Source: a virus
IMG/VR virus record: IMGVR_UViG_3300021962_008625
Span: 1-21,767 of that record
DNA: 21,767 bases
Strand: one strand, 5' to 3'
Made by a program: the position numbers and the translations under genes. Each line of letters opens with the position of its first letter. The stretch's first letter is position 1. Shown piece by piece: positions 11,739-20,400 of this stretch. A model generated the notes under the pieces. That model saw only the letters and a list, made by a program, of their open reading frames with translations. It made no database searches and was not told where the DNA came from.

Positions 11739-12788
11739 ATGCCAAGTAGAAGTGAACAAATCCGTGCTAACGCACAAAAGGCTGACGAGCTTGTAAAGCA
11801 GCTAGCAGCAGAAGGGTCTTTGATGCCAGAATCTGGCTCTAAGAATTCGGTCTTTACGAACGAATTGCCTGACCCCAACGCTCCGACCACTGCAATGCAA
11901 AGTGAACCAGTCTCGCAAGAAACAGAACCCGTTGTTGAGTCGGTGGAAAACAATCTGAGTGCCAACGAGACCTCTCCAGCCAGCGAAACAAAAGATTCTG
12001 ATTCTGCCTCTTTCGAACACAGATATAAGTCTGCTGTAAAAGCAATGAATGAAGCCCAGCGCAAAGCCGCTGAACGCGAAAAGGAAATTGCTAGAATAGA
12101 AAGAGAAAAGGAAGAGTTACTACTTCAACTACAACGTACCCCAAGTAACTACCCAGCTCAGCCGCTAGAAGACACTAGTGTAACGAATCTGGACCAAGCC
12201 CTTAGCGAATGGGAAATGGAACTTCCCGACACTACTAGAATAGTGAAAACCGCTACCGAGGCCGTCAGAAAAGATTTGAGCCGAATGTTCCAAGAAAAAC
12301 TTTCAACTGTTGAGCAACAGCTCGAAGAACAGAAAAGAGAAAAAGAACTCATTAAGATGCAAGAGATTGTCAGATTGCGGGATGAAAGAGTTAAAAAAGT
12401 TCATCCAGATTATGACGAGATTAGATTCTCTGATGATTTTAAATCTTGGATTTACGGTGATGCCCCTAGCATTTACAAAGCTGTCTATGAAGGAACTGTG
12501 TCTTTTGACGACAAAGACGCTTCCAAGGTCATAGAAGACTTTAAGCTTTTCAGAGGGCCAGCTGGAAAATCAACGTCACCAAAACCCAAACCCGGAGCTG
12601 CAGAAGTATCGGTTAAAACTCAATCTGCGGTATCACCAGATATGGGATTAAGTAATAATGAAGAAACATTCACTGCCGAAGACCTTGCTAATCTGCCCTA
12701 TGTAATTAACCGAATCAAGGACCCAAAAGAAAGAAAAGCCTTGATGGATAGAGCCGATAAGTACATGTCCAAGCAACTTTCAAAATAA
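11739..12788 (+). CDS. Putative scaffolding protein, 349 aa
   Basis: Assigned mainly by position (after portal, just before the capsid proteins) and composition. It is acidic and rich in Glu, Lys, Ala, Ser and Gln. The first 95 residues are probably disordered (PVSQETEPVVESVENN). A long coiled coil spans about 100-130 (AMNEAQRKAAEREKEIARIE) and a second about 178-215 (LSTVEQQLEEQKREKELIKM). The C-terminus is charged (DPKERKALMDRADKYM), the part that usually contacts coat protein. Start ATG 11739 behind GAGGAGAAGG. Scaffolds direct procapsid shape and are later removed. No internal protease gene is seen beside it. Confidence 0.7.
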   Translation: MPSRSEQIRANAQKADELVKQLAAEGSLMPESGSKNSVFTNELPDPNAPTTAMQSEPVSQETEPVVESVENNLSANETSPASETKDSDSASFEHRYKSAVKAMNEAQRKAAEREKEIARIEREKEELLLQLQRTPSNYPAQPLEDTSVTNLDQALSEWEMELPDTTRIVKTATEAVRKDLSRMFQEKLSTVEQQLEEQKREKELIKMQEIVRLRDERVKKVHPDYDEIRFSDDFKSWIYGDAPSIYKAVYEGTVSFDDKDASKVIEDFKLFRGPAGKSTSPKPKPGAAEVSVKTQSAVSPDMGLSNNEETFTAEDLANLPYVINRIKDPKERKALMDRADKYMSKQLSK

Positions 12789-12796
12789 TTTTTGTT

Positions 12797-12809
12797 TTAA
12801 AGGATTTAT
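12797..12809 (+). promoter_or_regulatory. Translation leader shared by two head genes (copy 1)
   Basis: TTAAAGGATTTAT lies four bases... counted as 3 bases between its end and the ATG at 12813. It contains the AAGGA ribosome site and is identical to 13261-13273, upstream of the major capsid gene. Confidence 0.7.
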
Positions 12810-12812
12810 CAA

Positions 12813-13241
12813 ATGGCAACCTATAATTTACAAACAGGTGCTGATGGTTACTTTCAAAAACTCTCTACTGAATTTACCGTTTTGCAAAAAACCGTAGATT
12901 TTGCTAAAGCCACTGGCTCTGCCTCTGGCGATACCGGAGATGTTCTTCAAGTAATCTCTCTTCCTGCCAACTTTTACGTTCATGGCGTCATTGTCAAAGT
13001 GACGACTGCTTCTACCACTGCATCTTCCGTTGTTGAAGTTGGAGATGGAACCGACCCCAATGGTTGGTTGACCACTTCTGCTGCGACTATGGACAGCACT
13101 GGCGTTAAAGCCGCTGATGGTGCTTATGTTTCTGCTAACGGCAAATTCTATGCTTCTGCTGACAGCATTGACATCACTCTTGGCGCAACTGAACCCGAAA
13201 ACGGTATCTGCGAAGTTATCGTTGTCGGTTTTCAATGCTAA
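12813..13241 (+). CDS. Putative head decoration or minor capsid protein, 142 aa
   Basis: The gene lies directly before the major capsid gene, where decoration or head-stabilising proteins are often encoded. The protein starts MATYNLQTGADGYFQKLSTE. The rest is beta-rich, small-residue-rich and acidic: VLQVISLPANFYVHGVIVKV, ASSVVEVGDGTDPNGWL, SADSIDITLGATEPENG. This is the look of an extended beta-sandwich capsid accessory. It has the same strong leader as the capsid gene, suggesting a high copy number. The lack of a recognised family keeps the exact role open. A T-run (13244-13251) follows the stop, without a hairpin. Confidence 0.65.
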   Translation: MATYNLQTGADGYFQKLSTEFTVLQKTVDFAKATGSASGDTGDVLQVISLPANFYVHGVIVKVTTASTTASSVVEVGDGTDPNGWLTTSAATMDSTGVKAADGAYVSANGKFYASADSIDITLGATEPENGICEVIVVGFQC

Positions 13242-13260
13242 TTTTTTTTAACTAACTAAT

Positions 13261-13273
13261 TTAAAGGATTTAT
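13261..13273 (+). promoter_or_regulatory. Translation leader shared by two head genes (copy 2)
   Basis: TTAAAGGATTTAT, identical to 12797-12809, ends 3 bases before the ATG at 13277 of the major capsid gene. The AAGGA site gives an 8-9 base spacer. Confidence 0.7.
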
Positions 13274-13276
13274 ACA

Positions 13277-14230
13277 ATGCCAAATCAAGTTTCACGCTCA
13301 GGTGCGAACCTTTCGGCTGGCGCATTTATTCCTCAGATTTACTCCGCTAAATTGCAGGATAAATTCTATGCCGCCTCTGTTGTTCCCGCCATTGCCAACC
13401 ATAACTGGGAAGGCGAAATCATGGCTTTCGGTGATACCGTCAACATTCGTAAGGTTCCTACCGTTACGATTTCTGACTACTCCGTAAACAGCCCCATCAA
13501 CTATCAAGACGTTTCTGATGAGCTCATTCAATTGAACATCAACCAAGCTAAATACTATGCTTTCAAAGTTGATTACATTGATGACTACCAGTCAGATATC
13601 GCATTGATTGATACCATCACCCAAGACGCTTCCATGCAAATGGCCGTCAAGGTTGACCAATCGGTTCTTCAATCAATCTATTCCGATGTCGCTACTGCCA
13701 ACACGATTGGTGGAAGCTCCACCGGTATCGTCCCCACCATTGGTGATGCTACCTACGGAATCGACCTTTCTGGTCTCTGGAACACAAGTGCTGCAACCGG
13801 TGGTAACTCTTTATTGTTAACCCCCTTAATGCAAGCTGGTCAAGTTCTTGATACCAACAATGTGCCCCGCGACGGTCAACGTTTTGCTGTTGTCACGCCG
13901 GAATATGCTCGTTACCTGAAACAATCAGACCTCAAGTCTGTTTTAATCACCGGTGACAGCGAATCTCCGCTACGCAACGGTTACGTTGGTGAAATCGACG
14001 GAATGAAACTATATGTTTCGACTAACCTCTTGAATGCTGCTAGCAGCACCTCAACAGCTTGGTCACGCATGTACGTTGGTCACATGTCGGCTTTGACTTT
14101 CGCAAGTCAATTCATCAAGCACGAAATGCTGCCCTTGCAGAACACTTTCGGATACGGAATTAAAGGACTTCAAGTCTACGGATTTAAAGTCGTTAAGCCC
14201 GAATCCTTAGTGCTTATCAACGCTTATTAA
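13277..14230 (+). CDS. Major capsid protein (P22 coat-like), 317 aa
   Basis: Builds the icosahedral shell. The N-terminal stretch FIPQIYSAKLQDKFYAASVV is the typical opening of P22-coat-like phage capsid proteins (F.P.i.s..l......s.v...). It is followed by GDTVNIRKVPTVTISDYSVN and the segment INQAKYYAFKVDYIDDYQSD, with later TPEYARYLKQSD and VGEIDGMKLYVSTNL, patterns shared by HK97-fold capsids. The length fits a capsid without a large insertion domain. It starts at ATG 13277 behind the strong TTAAAGGATTTAT leader and is followed by an intrinsic terminator. No cleavage site for a maturation protease is evident. Confidence 0.87.
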   Translation: MPNQVSRSGANLSAGAFIPQIYSAKLQDKFYAASVVPAIANHNWEGEIMAFGDTVNIRKVPTVTISDYSVNSPINYQDVSDELIQLNINQAKYYAFKVDYIDDYQSDIALIDTITQDASMQMAVKVDQSVLQSIYSDVATANTIGGSSTGIVPTIGDATYGIDLSGLWNTSAATGGNSLLLTPLMQAGQVLDTNNVPRDGQRFAVVTPEYARYLKQSDLKSVLITGDSESPLRNGYVGEIDGMKLYVSTNLLNAASSTSTAWSRMYVGHMSALTFASQFIKHEMLPLQNTFGYGIKGLQVYGFKVVKPESLVLINAY

Positions 14231-14266
14231 TCTTTTGTTAATAAGTTCTCAAACGCAGTAGGAGAG

Positions 14267-14296
14267 GGGGGAGTTTAGGCTCCCCCTTATCTCTTT
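14267..14296 (+). terminator. Intrinsic terminator after the major capsid gene
   Basis: GGGGGAG (14267-14273) and CTCCCCC (14280-14286) form a 7-bp stem with a six-base loop, followed by TTATCTCTTT. It probably lowers transcription of the tail genes relative to the capsid gene. Confidence 0.75.
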
Positions 14297-14315
14297 ACCC
14301 CTAATGGAGAATCAA

Positions 14316-14621
14316 ATGTCAAGACAATTAGTTAGCATCACCAACACAGTAACTGGCTCTGTATTTAAAGGGCAAGATTTAAAGAACAACCATCTCATCA
14401 AACACGCCGAATTGAACCCGGAAACGTTTCAATTCAACTACGAAGATGTAAAAGAAGAAGCTTCTGCCCCCATGTATACGATTAACAAGTTGATGGGCAA
14501 AAGCGTAAAAGAACTGCTTAAAATAGCAGGTGATAACAATATGCAGTTTCAACTGCCTCCTTCACACATGTCCAAGGCCGAAATAGCGGGTGCTATTATG
14601 GAGTTTATGAAAGGCAAGTAA
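14316..14621 (+). CDS. Small protein with LEM/HeH/SAP-like C-terminal fold, 101 aa
   Basis: The ATG at 14316 is preferred because GGAGA (14306-14310) lies just in front of it. ATG 14304 would place that site inside the gene. Residues 1-50 are polar (SRQLVSITNTVTGSVFKGQD). Residues 58-101 read TINKLMGKSVKELLKIAGDN, then MSKAEIAGAIMEFMKGK. This is the helix-extended-helix pattern of LEM/HeH and Rho N-terminal-like domains, often present in a small phage protein after the capsid gene. It is probably a head-completion or DNA-binding factor. Family membership is judged by eye. Confidence 0.65.
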   Translation: MSRQLVSITNTVTGSVFKGQDLKNNHLIKHAELNPETFQFNYEDVKEEASAPMYTINKLMGKSVKELLKIAGDNNMQFQLPPSHMSKAEIAGAIMEFMKGK

Positions 14622-14633
14622 TAAGGAGTTTTA

Positions 14634-16016
14634 ATGTCTTCGACTTACACTGTAAGGTCTATACTCGGAAAAACTAGGTTACACCGACCCGACCTTCGGG
14701 AAGCGGAGATTGACTATCTTACTCAGGAAACCGTAAGGAAGATTTGCCGATTAACCATGTTGGCTCAAGAGAACCTTGAATATTACTTCAATGGTCCTAT
14801 TGAGGCGTTTACACCCGTTCCTTCCAATGGAAACAAACTAAACCGAGTTCATCAGGTAAGATTTCAAGATTCCGTTATAGAAAAACCCACGGCTCCTACC
14901 GTGACACTAACGCCAAGTGCAACAGGATACGCTACTGGCAAAAGATTAATCTACACAATTGTAGCCGTTGGACCACAGGGTTGGGTTTCTAAGTATTCTG
15001 ACTTAAGTACCGTAGTTACTACGAGCGGAAATCTTCAGACAATCATCACGATGCCAACTCCACCAAAGGCTCCCAACGGATTTTATAATTTTAATTTATA
15101 CAAACAGGTTTTAAATTCTTCAGACGACAAAAGTATTAACGGAATTAGCATTGCAACTCAAGCCGTTATAACTTACAACTCTGCTCACGGCTACGTTGCG
15201 GGAGACTATATCACTCTATTCAATGTTGGTGGTATGACTGCTATAAACGGTAAGGTTTTAAGTGTCGTTTCTGTTACAAGTTCTGTTGGAAATTACACGG
15301 TAACTGTTGACTTGGATACAACCGATGCCGCCACATACGCAATCTACACCAGCGGCGGCACTTCATCAAAAATTAATATCTCAGGTTGGAACCGGTGCTC
15401 AACAAAGCTGACCTGCCAACAAGGACCGAATATCAGCGCTGTCGTTGATTCCAATAACAGCTTAGCCGGTACGGTTACTATATCTAACGTTGTATACACA
15501 TACGTTAACTTTGAAACATCTACATCTGAGATTTCTGATGTCCCAACTGGAGATTTCAGAACCCTGGGAGAAGCAAATTACCAAGGCATCAAGAACTCTC
15601 TTCCGAAGCCAGACGCGGTATCCGGTACACCCAATCTTTGGGCTTATGACGCAGAAAACAATGAAGTTCATTTGTACCCGCCGCCATCTGTTATCACAAG
15701 AGAAGTTAGATTAACCTGTGTTGTGTCATATATTCCTGTCGGTGAAATCGATGAGATACCATTGTTACAGGAGTCTGAGGACGCTGTTATTTATGGAACT
15801 CTAGCGGAAGCCTACATGCTCCCCGGTCCTGGACAAAACTTGCAACTTGCAAAAAATTACGAAATTAAATTTAACTATGAAATGTCAAACCTGAAAGCCG
15901 TTGCTATTCAGGGCCAAAGCGGTAGGCTTACTGTTACCGCAAATCCACTGGGTGGAAGACGACGCAAGCCTTATGGCGCGTGGGGAAGCCCGTGGGATAA
16001 TAGTTGGGGTTGGTAA
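14634..16016 (+). CDS. Putative head-tail adaptor or tail accessory protein, 460 aa
   Basis: ATG 14634 lies behind AAGGAG. The N-terminal 60 residues are helical (SILGKTRLHRPDLREAEIDY, TVRKICRLTMLAQENLEYY), of the type found in small adaptor proteins that bind the portal. The middle carries beta domains with fibronectin-like wording (KPTAPTVTLTPSATGYATGK, YTIVAVGPQGWVSKYSD), and then NGFYNFNLYK. The C-terminal part returns to helices (SEDAVIYGTLAEAYML, LAKNYEIKFNYEMSNLK) and a Trp/Gly tail (GAWGSPWDNSWGW). It reads as an adaptor with beta-domain insertions. It overlaps the next gene by TAATG. P22 gp4 is a functional analogue to consider, not a claimed homologue. Confidence 0.55.
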   Translation: MSSTYTVRSILGKTRLHRPDLREAEIDYLTQETVRKICRLTMLAQENLEYYFNGPIEAFTPVPSNGNKLNRVHQVRFQDSVIEKPTAPTVTLTPSATGYATGKRLIYTIVAVGPQGWVSKYSDLSTVVTTSGNLQTIITMPTPPKAPNGFYNFNLYKQVLNSSDDKSINGISIATQAVITYNSAHGYVAGDYITLFNVGGMTAINGKVLSVVSVTSSVGNYTVTVDLDTTDAATYAIYTSGGTSSKINISGWNRCSTKLTCQQGPNISAVVDSNNSLAGTVTISNVVYTYVNFETSTSEISDVPTGDFRTLGEANYQGIKNSLPKPDAVSGTPNLWAYDAENNEVHLYPPPSVITREVRLTCVVSYIPVGEIDEIPLLQESEDAVIYGTLAEAYMLPGPGQNLQLAKNYEIKFNYEMSNLKAVAIQGQSGRLTVTANPLGGRRRKPYGAWGSPWDNSWGW

Positions 16017-16624
16017 TGCCTGCTGTTGTACTTTCTAATTACACACTTGCGCAAGTTCGAGACGAAGTAAGAACGTTGATTGGGGATGCTCCTTCTCTGG
16101 CAACAGCTTTTTCTGATGCAAGCTGCAACGCTGCAATTAATTTTGCTGTGATGCATTACTTCAGGATTACGGGAAAATCCTATGTTGAGAATACATTAAC
16201 CAAATCGGGAGATACATTCCCATTACCCAACTCCTATATCGAAGTTAACAGGGCTGGTTATACACCCGTTGGCGGGGCCAATACTTGGTTGCTACAAACA
16301 AACATTCAAGAAGAGACCAATAGAAACCCAGACTGGGAAACGCTTGTAGGAACCCCAAAACGATGGATGATGTTTAGTGGTAATAAAGTTAGACTCACTC
16401 CAAACCCACCAACTGGGACTTGTGTTATTGGTTATACCGAGGAACCAACGAACTTAAGCGCAGATAACGACCAAGTTGATTCTCGCATACCTGTTCCGCA
16501 TCAAAGACATCTTAAATATGCTGCTGCTTATTGGCTACTACAAATAGATGGAGATACCCAAGACATGCAAACAGCAATGGCGTTTATTCAACAATTCACA
16601 GAACTAATTAAGGATGTATCATGA
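16016..16624 (+). CDS. Putative head-tail adaptor, 202 aa
   Basis: Start ATG 16016 overlaps the upstream stop (TAATG). ATG 16004 in the same frame would add MGLV and is less likely. The N-terminus is helical (NYTLAQVRDEVRTLIGDAPS, DASCNAAINFAVMHYFRIT), like connector proteins that stack under the portal. A beta-rich middle (TFPLPNSYIEVNRAGYTPVG, PKRWMMFSGNKVRLTPNPPT) follows, then a final helix (HLKYAAAYWLLQIDGD). This all-in-one alpha/beta/alpha layout with a YAAAYWLL helix is common in phage adaptor or neck proteins. It is followed by the fibre-like gene (ATGA overlap). Confidence 0.6.
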   Translation: MPAVVLSNYTLAQVRDEVRTLIGDAPSLATAFSDASCNAAINFAVMHYFRITGKSYVENTLTKSGDTFPLPNSYIEVNRAGYTPVGGANTWLLQTNIQEETNRNPDWETLVGTPKRWMMFSGNKVRLTPNPPTGTCVIGYTEEPTNLSADNDQVDSRIPVPHQRHLKYAAAYWLLQIDGDTQDMQTAMAFIQQFTELIKDVS

Positions 16625-17406
16625 GTACCACTTTAAATGGATTTCGTTATATCGGAGATGTCGAGCCGGCAAACGGTTTTGCAGGTTATCAATGGTTTGA
16701 TACCACGACGGGAGAGATAGCCGAATGGACAGGAACGAACGTATATCCAACTACTGGAGCAGGAACTTGGAGAAAAATATACGTTAACAACCTTGACGAC
16801 GGTGGATTGCTTCCTCGCACAGGTGGAGCCGTGCAAGGGGCTATCACCGGTCCCGCAGGCTGGGCCGCTAGCGACAACTACAATTTCCCCACGTCGCTAA
16901 AAGTGTCTGGTCAAAACGTTGCCACCGTAGCCTATGTTAACCAACAGGTTGTTGCGTTTAATGATTTAATCTCATCTAAAATTTCTCAAGCGATATCCTC
17001 AGCTACGTCTTCTATTAATACAAATGCAAACGTAGCGAAGTATGGTGTTGGAGCATTGGGTAATGGGTATTTCGAACCAACAGCCGCAGCTCCCCAAACT
17101 ACCGCACCAGATGCCTTTGCTCCCATTCCTTTACCAAAATATCCAGACGGAGGTTTGGCTGCAGAGTCTGAATGTGTATGGATTGGGGCTCCTGGAACGC
17201 AAGCCGCTGGCTTTAGCACAGAAAATGGAACAAATGCTTACAACTATTACACAAATGCAAAAATGTATTTCCAACAAACTGGAAACAGAATATATCAGGG
17301 ATATTGGTATAACCAATATTTCGGAGCTGGCCCTGGACACAGAACCCTCCCCTATGTAGGTCTAGGGATGAACTGGTTGATATTCGGAATAAAGGCAAGC
17401 TCATGA
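16621..17406 (+). CDS. Fibre- or collar-like tail protein, 261 aa
   Basis: ATGA overlaps at both ends. The N-terminal 55 residues form a small beta domain with WFDTTTGEIAEWTG, the wording of peptide modules that follow YQWFDT in phage fibres. Residues 63-80 read LLPRTGGAVQGAITGP, the LP..GG...GaI. repeat of tail fibres. Residues 90-110 read PTSLKVSGQNVATVAYVNQQ, a fibre-trimer motif. A helical segment (LISSKISQAISSATSSINTN) then leads to a Gly/Tyr/Asn-rich C-terminal domain (about 145-261). It is therefore probably a trimeric fibre or collar attached to the tail. Its place between adaptor and nozzle genes is unusual for a receptor-binding fibre. Confidence 0.65.
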   Translation: MSTTLNGFRYIGDVEPANGFAGYQWFDTTTGEIAEWTGTNVYPTTGAGTWRKIYVNNLDDGGLLPRTGGAVQGAITGPAGWAASDNYNFPTSLKVSGQNVATVAYVNQQVVAFNDLISSKISQAISSATSSINTNANVAKYGVGALGNGYFEPTAAAPQTTAPDAFAPIPLPKYPDGGLAAESECVWIGAPGTQAAGFSTENGTNAYNYYTNAKMYFQQTGNRIYQGYWYNQYFGAGPGHRTLPYVGLGMNWLIFGIKASS

Positions 17407-20400
17407 AAACCGTACGCCTCGATTTCAGCGGCGGCGTAAACGTAATAACCGATAAGTCTGTATTGCCAGACAAGTTCGCCTCCGTAATAGATAACGTTGA
17501 TTTACGCAGTGGATTCCCACGATGCGTAAAAGAACCTATTTTCTATAGAGCTGTGGCGGAAAGCAATACCAAACAAATATTTTCATACAGGGGAAGATGG
17601 ATTTATTCCGATAAGCCAAGAGACTATGCAACAGAGTTTATAAATGGTAGCGAAAGAATATACTTCACAGAAGACGGCGCGATACCCAAAAAAATGGTTG
17701 AAGGTGTTGAGGTCCCACTGGGTACACCTCGCCCGACAAGTCAGCCACTAGTTTCTTCTGCAAATAACATTGTTCCCATCATTGATAAAATAGAGCTTAT
17801 AGACGGCGGTAATCTAGCTGCTGGTGGTTATTATTATGCCGTTTCAGCTGAGTTCCCAAATGGTATTACCGCACCAAGCAACATTGCAAGCAAAACATTT
17901 ACGGGAGCTAATGAGAAAAATGTAAAAATAACATGGACGGCTGTCAGTGGAGCGATTGCCTATGTTGTTTTTGGTAGAGCCAACGGCTACGAAAACATGC
18001 AAAGAATGGTTCGTGTTGATGCCTCAGTTAATACGTTTATCGATGACGGAACTCTGACCCCAAGCCAAGACAGAGCTTCCCAATATTTTGACGACAATCA
18101 GGTTTCCTATGTTTATACATACGAAAGACTCGTAGTTAACATGTATGACGAATCCGGATTAAGCCCTGTTTCCGAAGTTATTAGAACGAACAGTGGAAGA
18201 AATGTAACAAGAGACTTTCTTAATGACGGATTTTTAAATCAGCCTAGCAGTAAATATATTACAGATACGGACGGATATCAATTTCAAGCCATACCAAATC
18301 CGTCTACATCTACATTCCCTTATTACCCACAAGTCAACATTATCAGTTTTGTTTTTGACAGATATTTAAAGCAAGTAATATTTGAGTGTTATGAAGACCA
18401 TAACCTCTCAACTGGAGACGAAATAAAATTTTCTGGAAGCAGCTGGACGGACGCAAGCTATAAAAACAGAAAGTTTAATGTAATTGTAACTTCACCAAAA
18501 ACATTTGCGATTAAAGATATACCAGCTCCAACGGATTCTATTTCTGGATTCCTAGAGCCAGACAGTCTTGTTTTGCAAAACCCTGTTGATAACTACAAAA
18601 ACAATATAAATCAAAATTTCCCACTTAGCGGTGGGTTCGGAGCCAATGCAACTGTAGATATCGTTACCGGAAGTCTTGTTAATGGTGCAGCCAGTATTAC
18701 TAGCTGGGCGCTCAACAATGTTGGTAACGGATATTACAGAGTGGGAGATATTTTAAAAGCCGCAATCCCTAACGTTACCAATGGTGTTCCTACAAACGAA
18801 ATTACTGGTATATCATCATTTACGTCTGGAACTCAATATCCCACAGATGGTATACCAGCTAGTATAGCGATTGATGGCATGGCTGCTGGTTCTGGATATA
18901 CCGATGGGGCTTTTATCGGGGAAGAAGCTTTAGGTATATCTGCCACGGGTACACAATTACGATTTAGCGGTACTGTAGTAAGCAACGCAGTTAGCGCTAA
19001 CGGATTAGTTCCGTACCCGCCTAACCCCGGAGCCGGTTACACGATTGGAGATACATTTACATTTCAAAACCCTCCGGGTGGTGGGTCTGGTTTTGTCGGC
19101 AAAGTCGTAACCCTGCAACCAAAAACTTATACAAATGTTCCGCTTGTAGCCGCCCCATCTGGAACAGCCAGTGGAACCGGAGCTACCGTAAATGTTACCG
19201 TTAACGGAAATGGTACGATATTTGCAGTTTCGATTGTTAACGGCGGTTCTGGTTATTTGGCTACTGACTTGTTAACTTTTGATTCTTCAGTTTTACCGAC
19301 ATCTGGAACCAAGTATACATTTACACCTACGGTACAAGCTCAAACAACCGATGCTGTATTTAGAGTTATATCAGTATTTGATGACTACACCATAAGTGTT
19401 GGTAGAGCAAGAATATCAATAACGCCCAGCCTGAATGACCTGAACGATGGGGATGCCATTTATTTAAGCATGAAAGATTCTGGTAACGGTGGTGTTGGAA
19501 GAGTTATAATTAACTACGAGGGAAGTGGATACAACGTAAGCACAATAACGAAATTTGAAGATATACCTCTCGTTTACGTTTCTGGGTTTTCAGGTAATGG
19601 AACAGGCGCTACAGCCGACCTTCAAGTTCAAAATGGAACTTTTATAGATTTTGTGATATCAGAAGATGGTGTTGGATATGAGATTGGCGATAAATTAACA
19701 ATTAACCCAGCTCTAATTAATTCTACAAATCCAAATACATCAAGTCCACTTTTGGTAACCGTTTCGGCCATTAATGGTCCTTCTGAAATTGTTGGTTTAT
19801 ATAGAGTTTACAAAAATGACATTTATGGAAACCCAATACTCAACGGGCAGTTTGATATAAATACAGTCGTAGATGATTGGGATAACCCAACACAGCTGGG
19901 CGCATTCGCAAGATGGACCCCTCATAACGGATACTATAAAACTTGGAATGTATATAGAACCGGAGCAGCCGGTGCGTTTCAGCTCGTTGAAAGGGTTGAC
20001 GTATACAATTCAAACTATTTGGATACGACAAGCGCTGAATACCTTGGGTCAGAACCCACCTCTTACTACACAGACACTGGTATATTTGGCCAATTGCAGA
20101 TTGATTTTATGACTCCGCCTGTGGACCTTTTTGGCGTTGTTTCTCACTATGGCATGTTGTTCGGAATCAGTGGACAGACGGTTAAGTGGACCCCCATCAA
20201 TGCTCCAGACGCTTGGCCAGATAACTACTACATACCATTCTCTTATAGGCCACTAGCATTGGCCAGCTTCGGAACAGGGTTAATTGTTCTTTGTGAAGAC
20301 GCGATTTACAGGATAGACGGGAATCAACCCAGCTCAATGTCGCTTTCAAAAACGATGGCTGAAGATGGCTGTATAGCTCCATATAGCGTTCAGCTTACAA

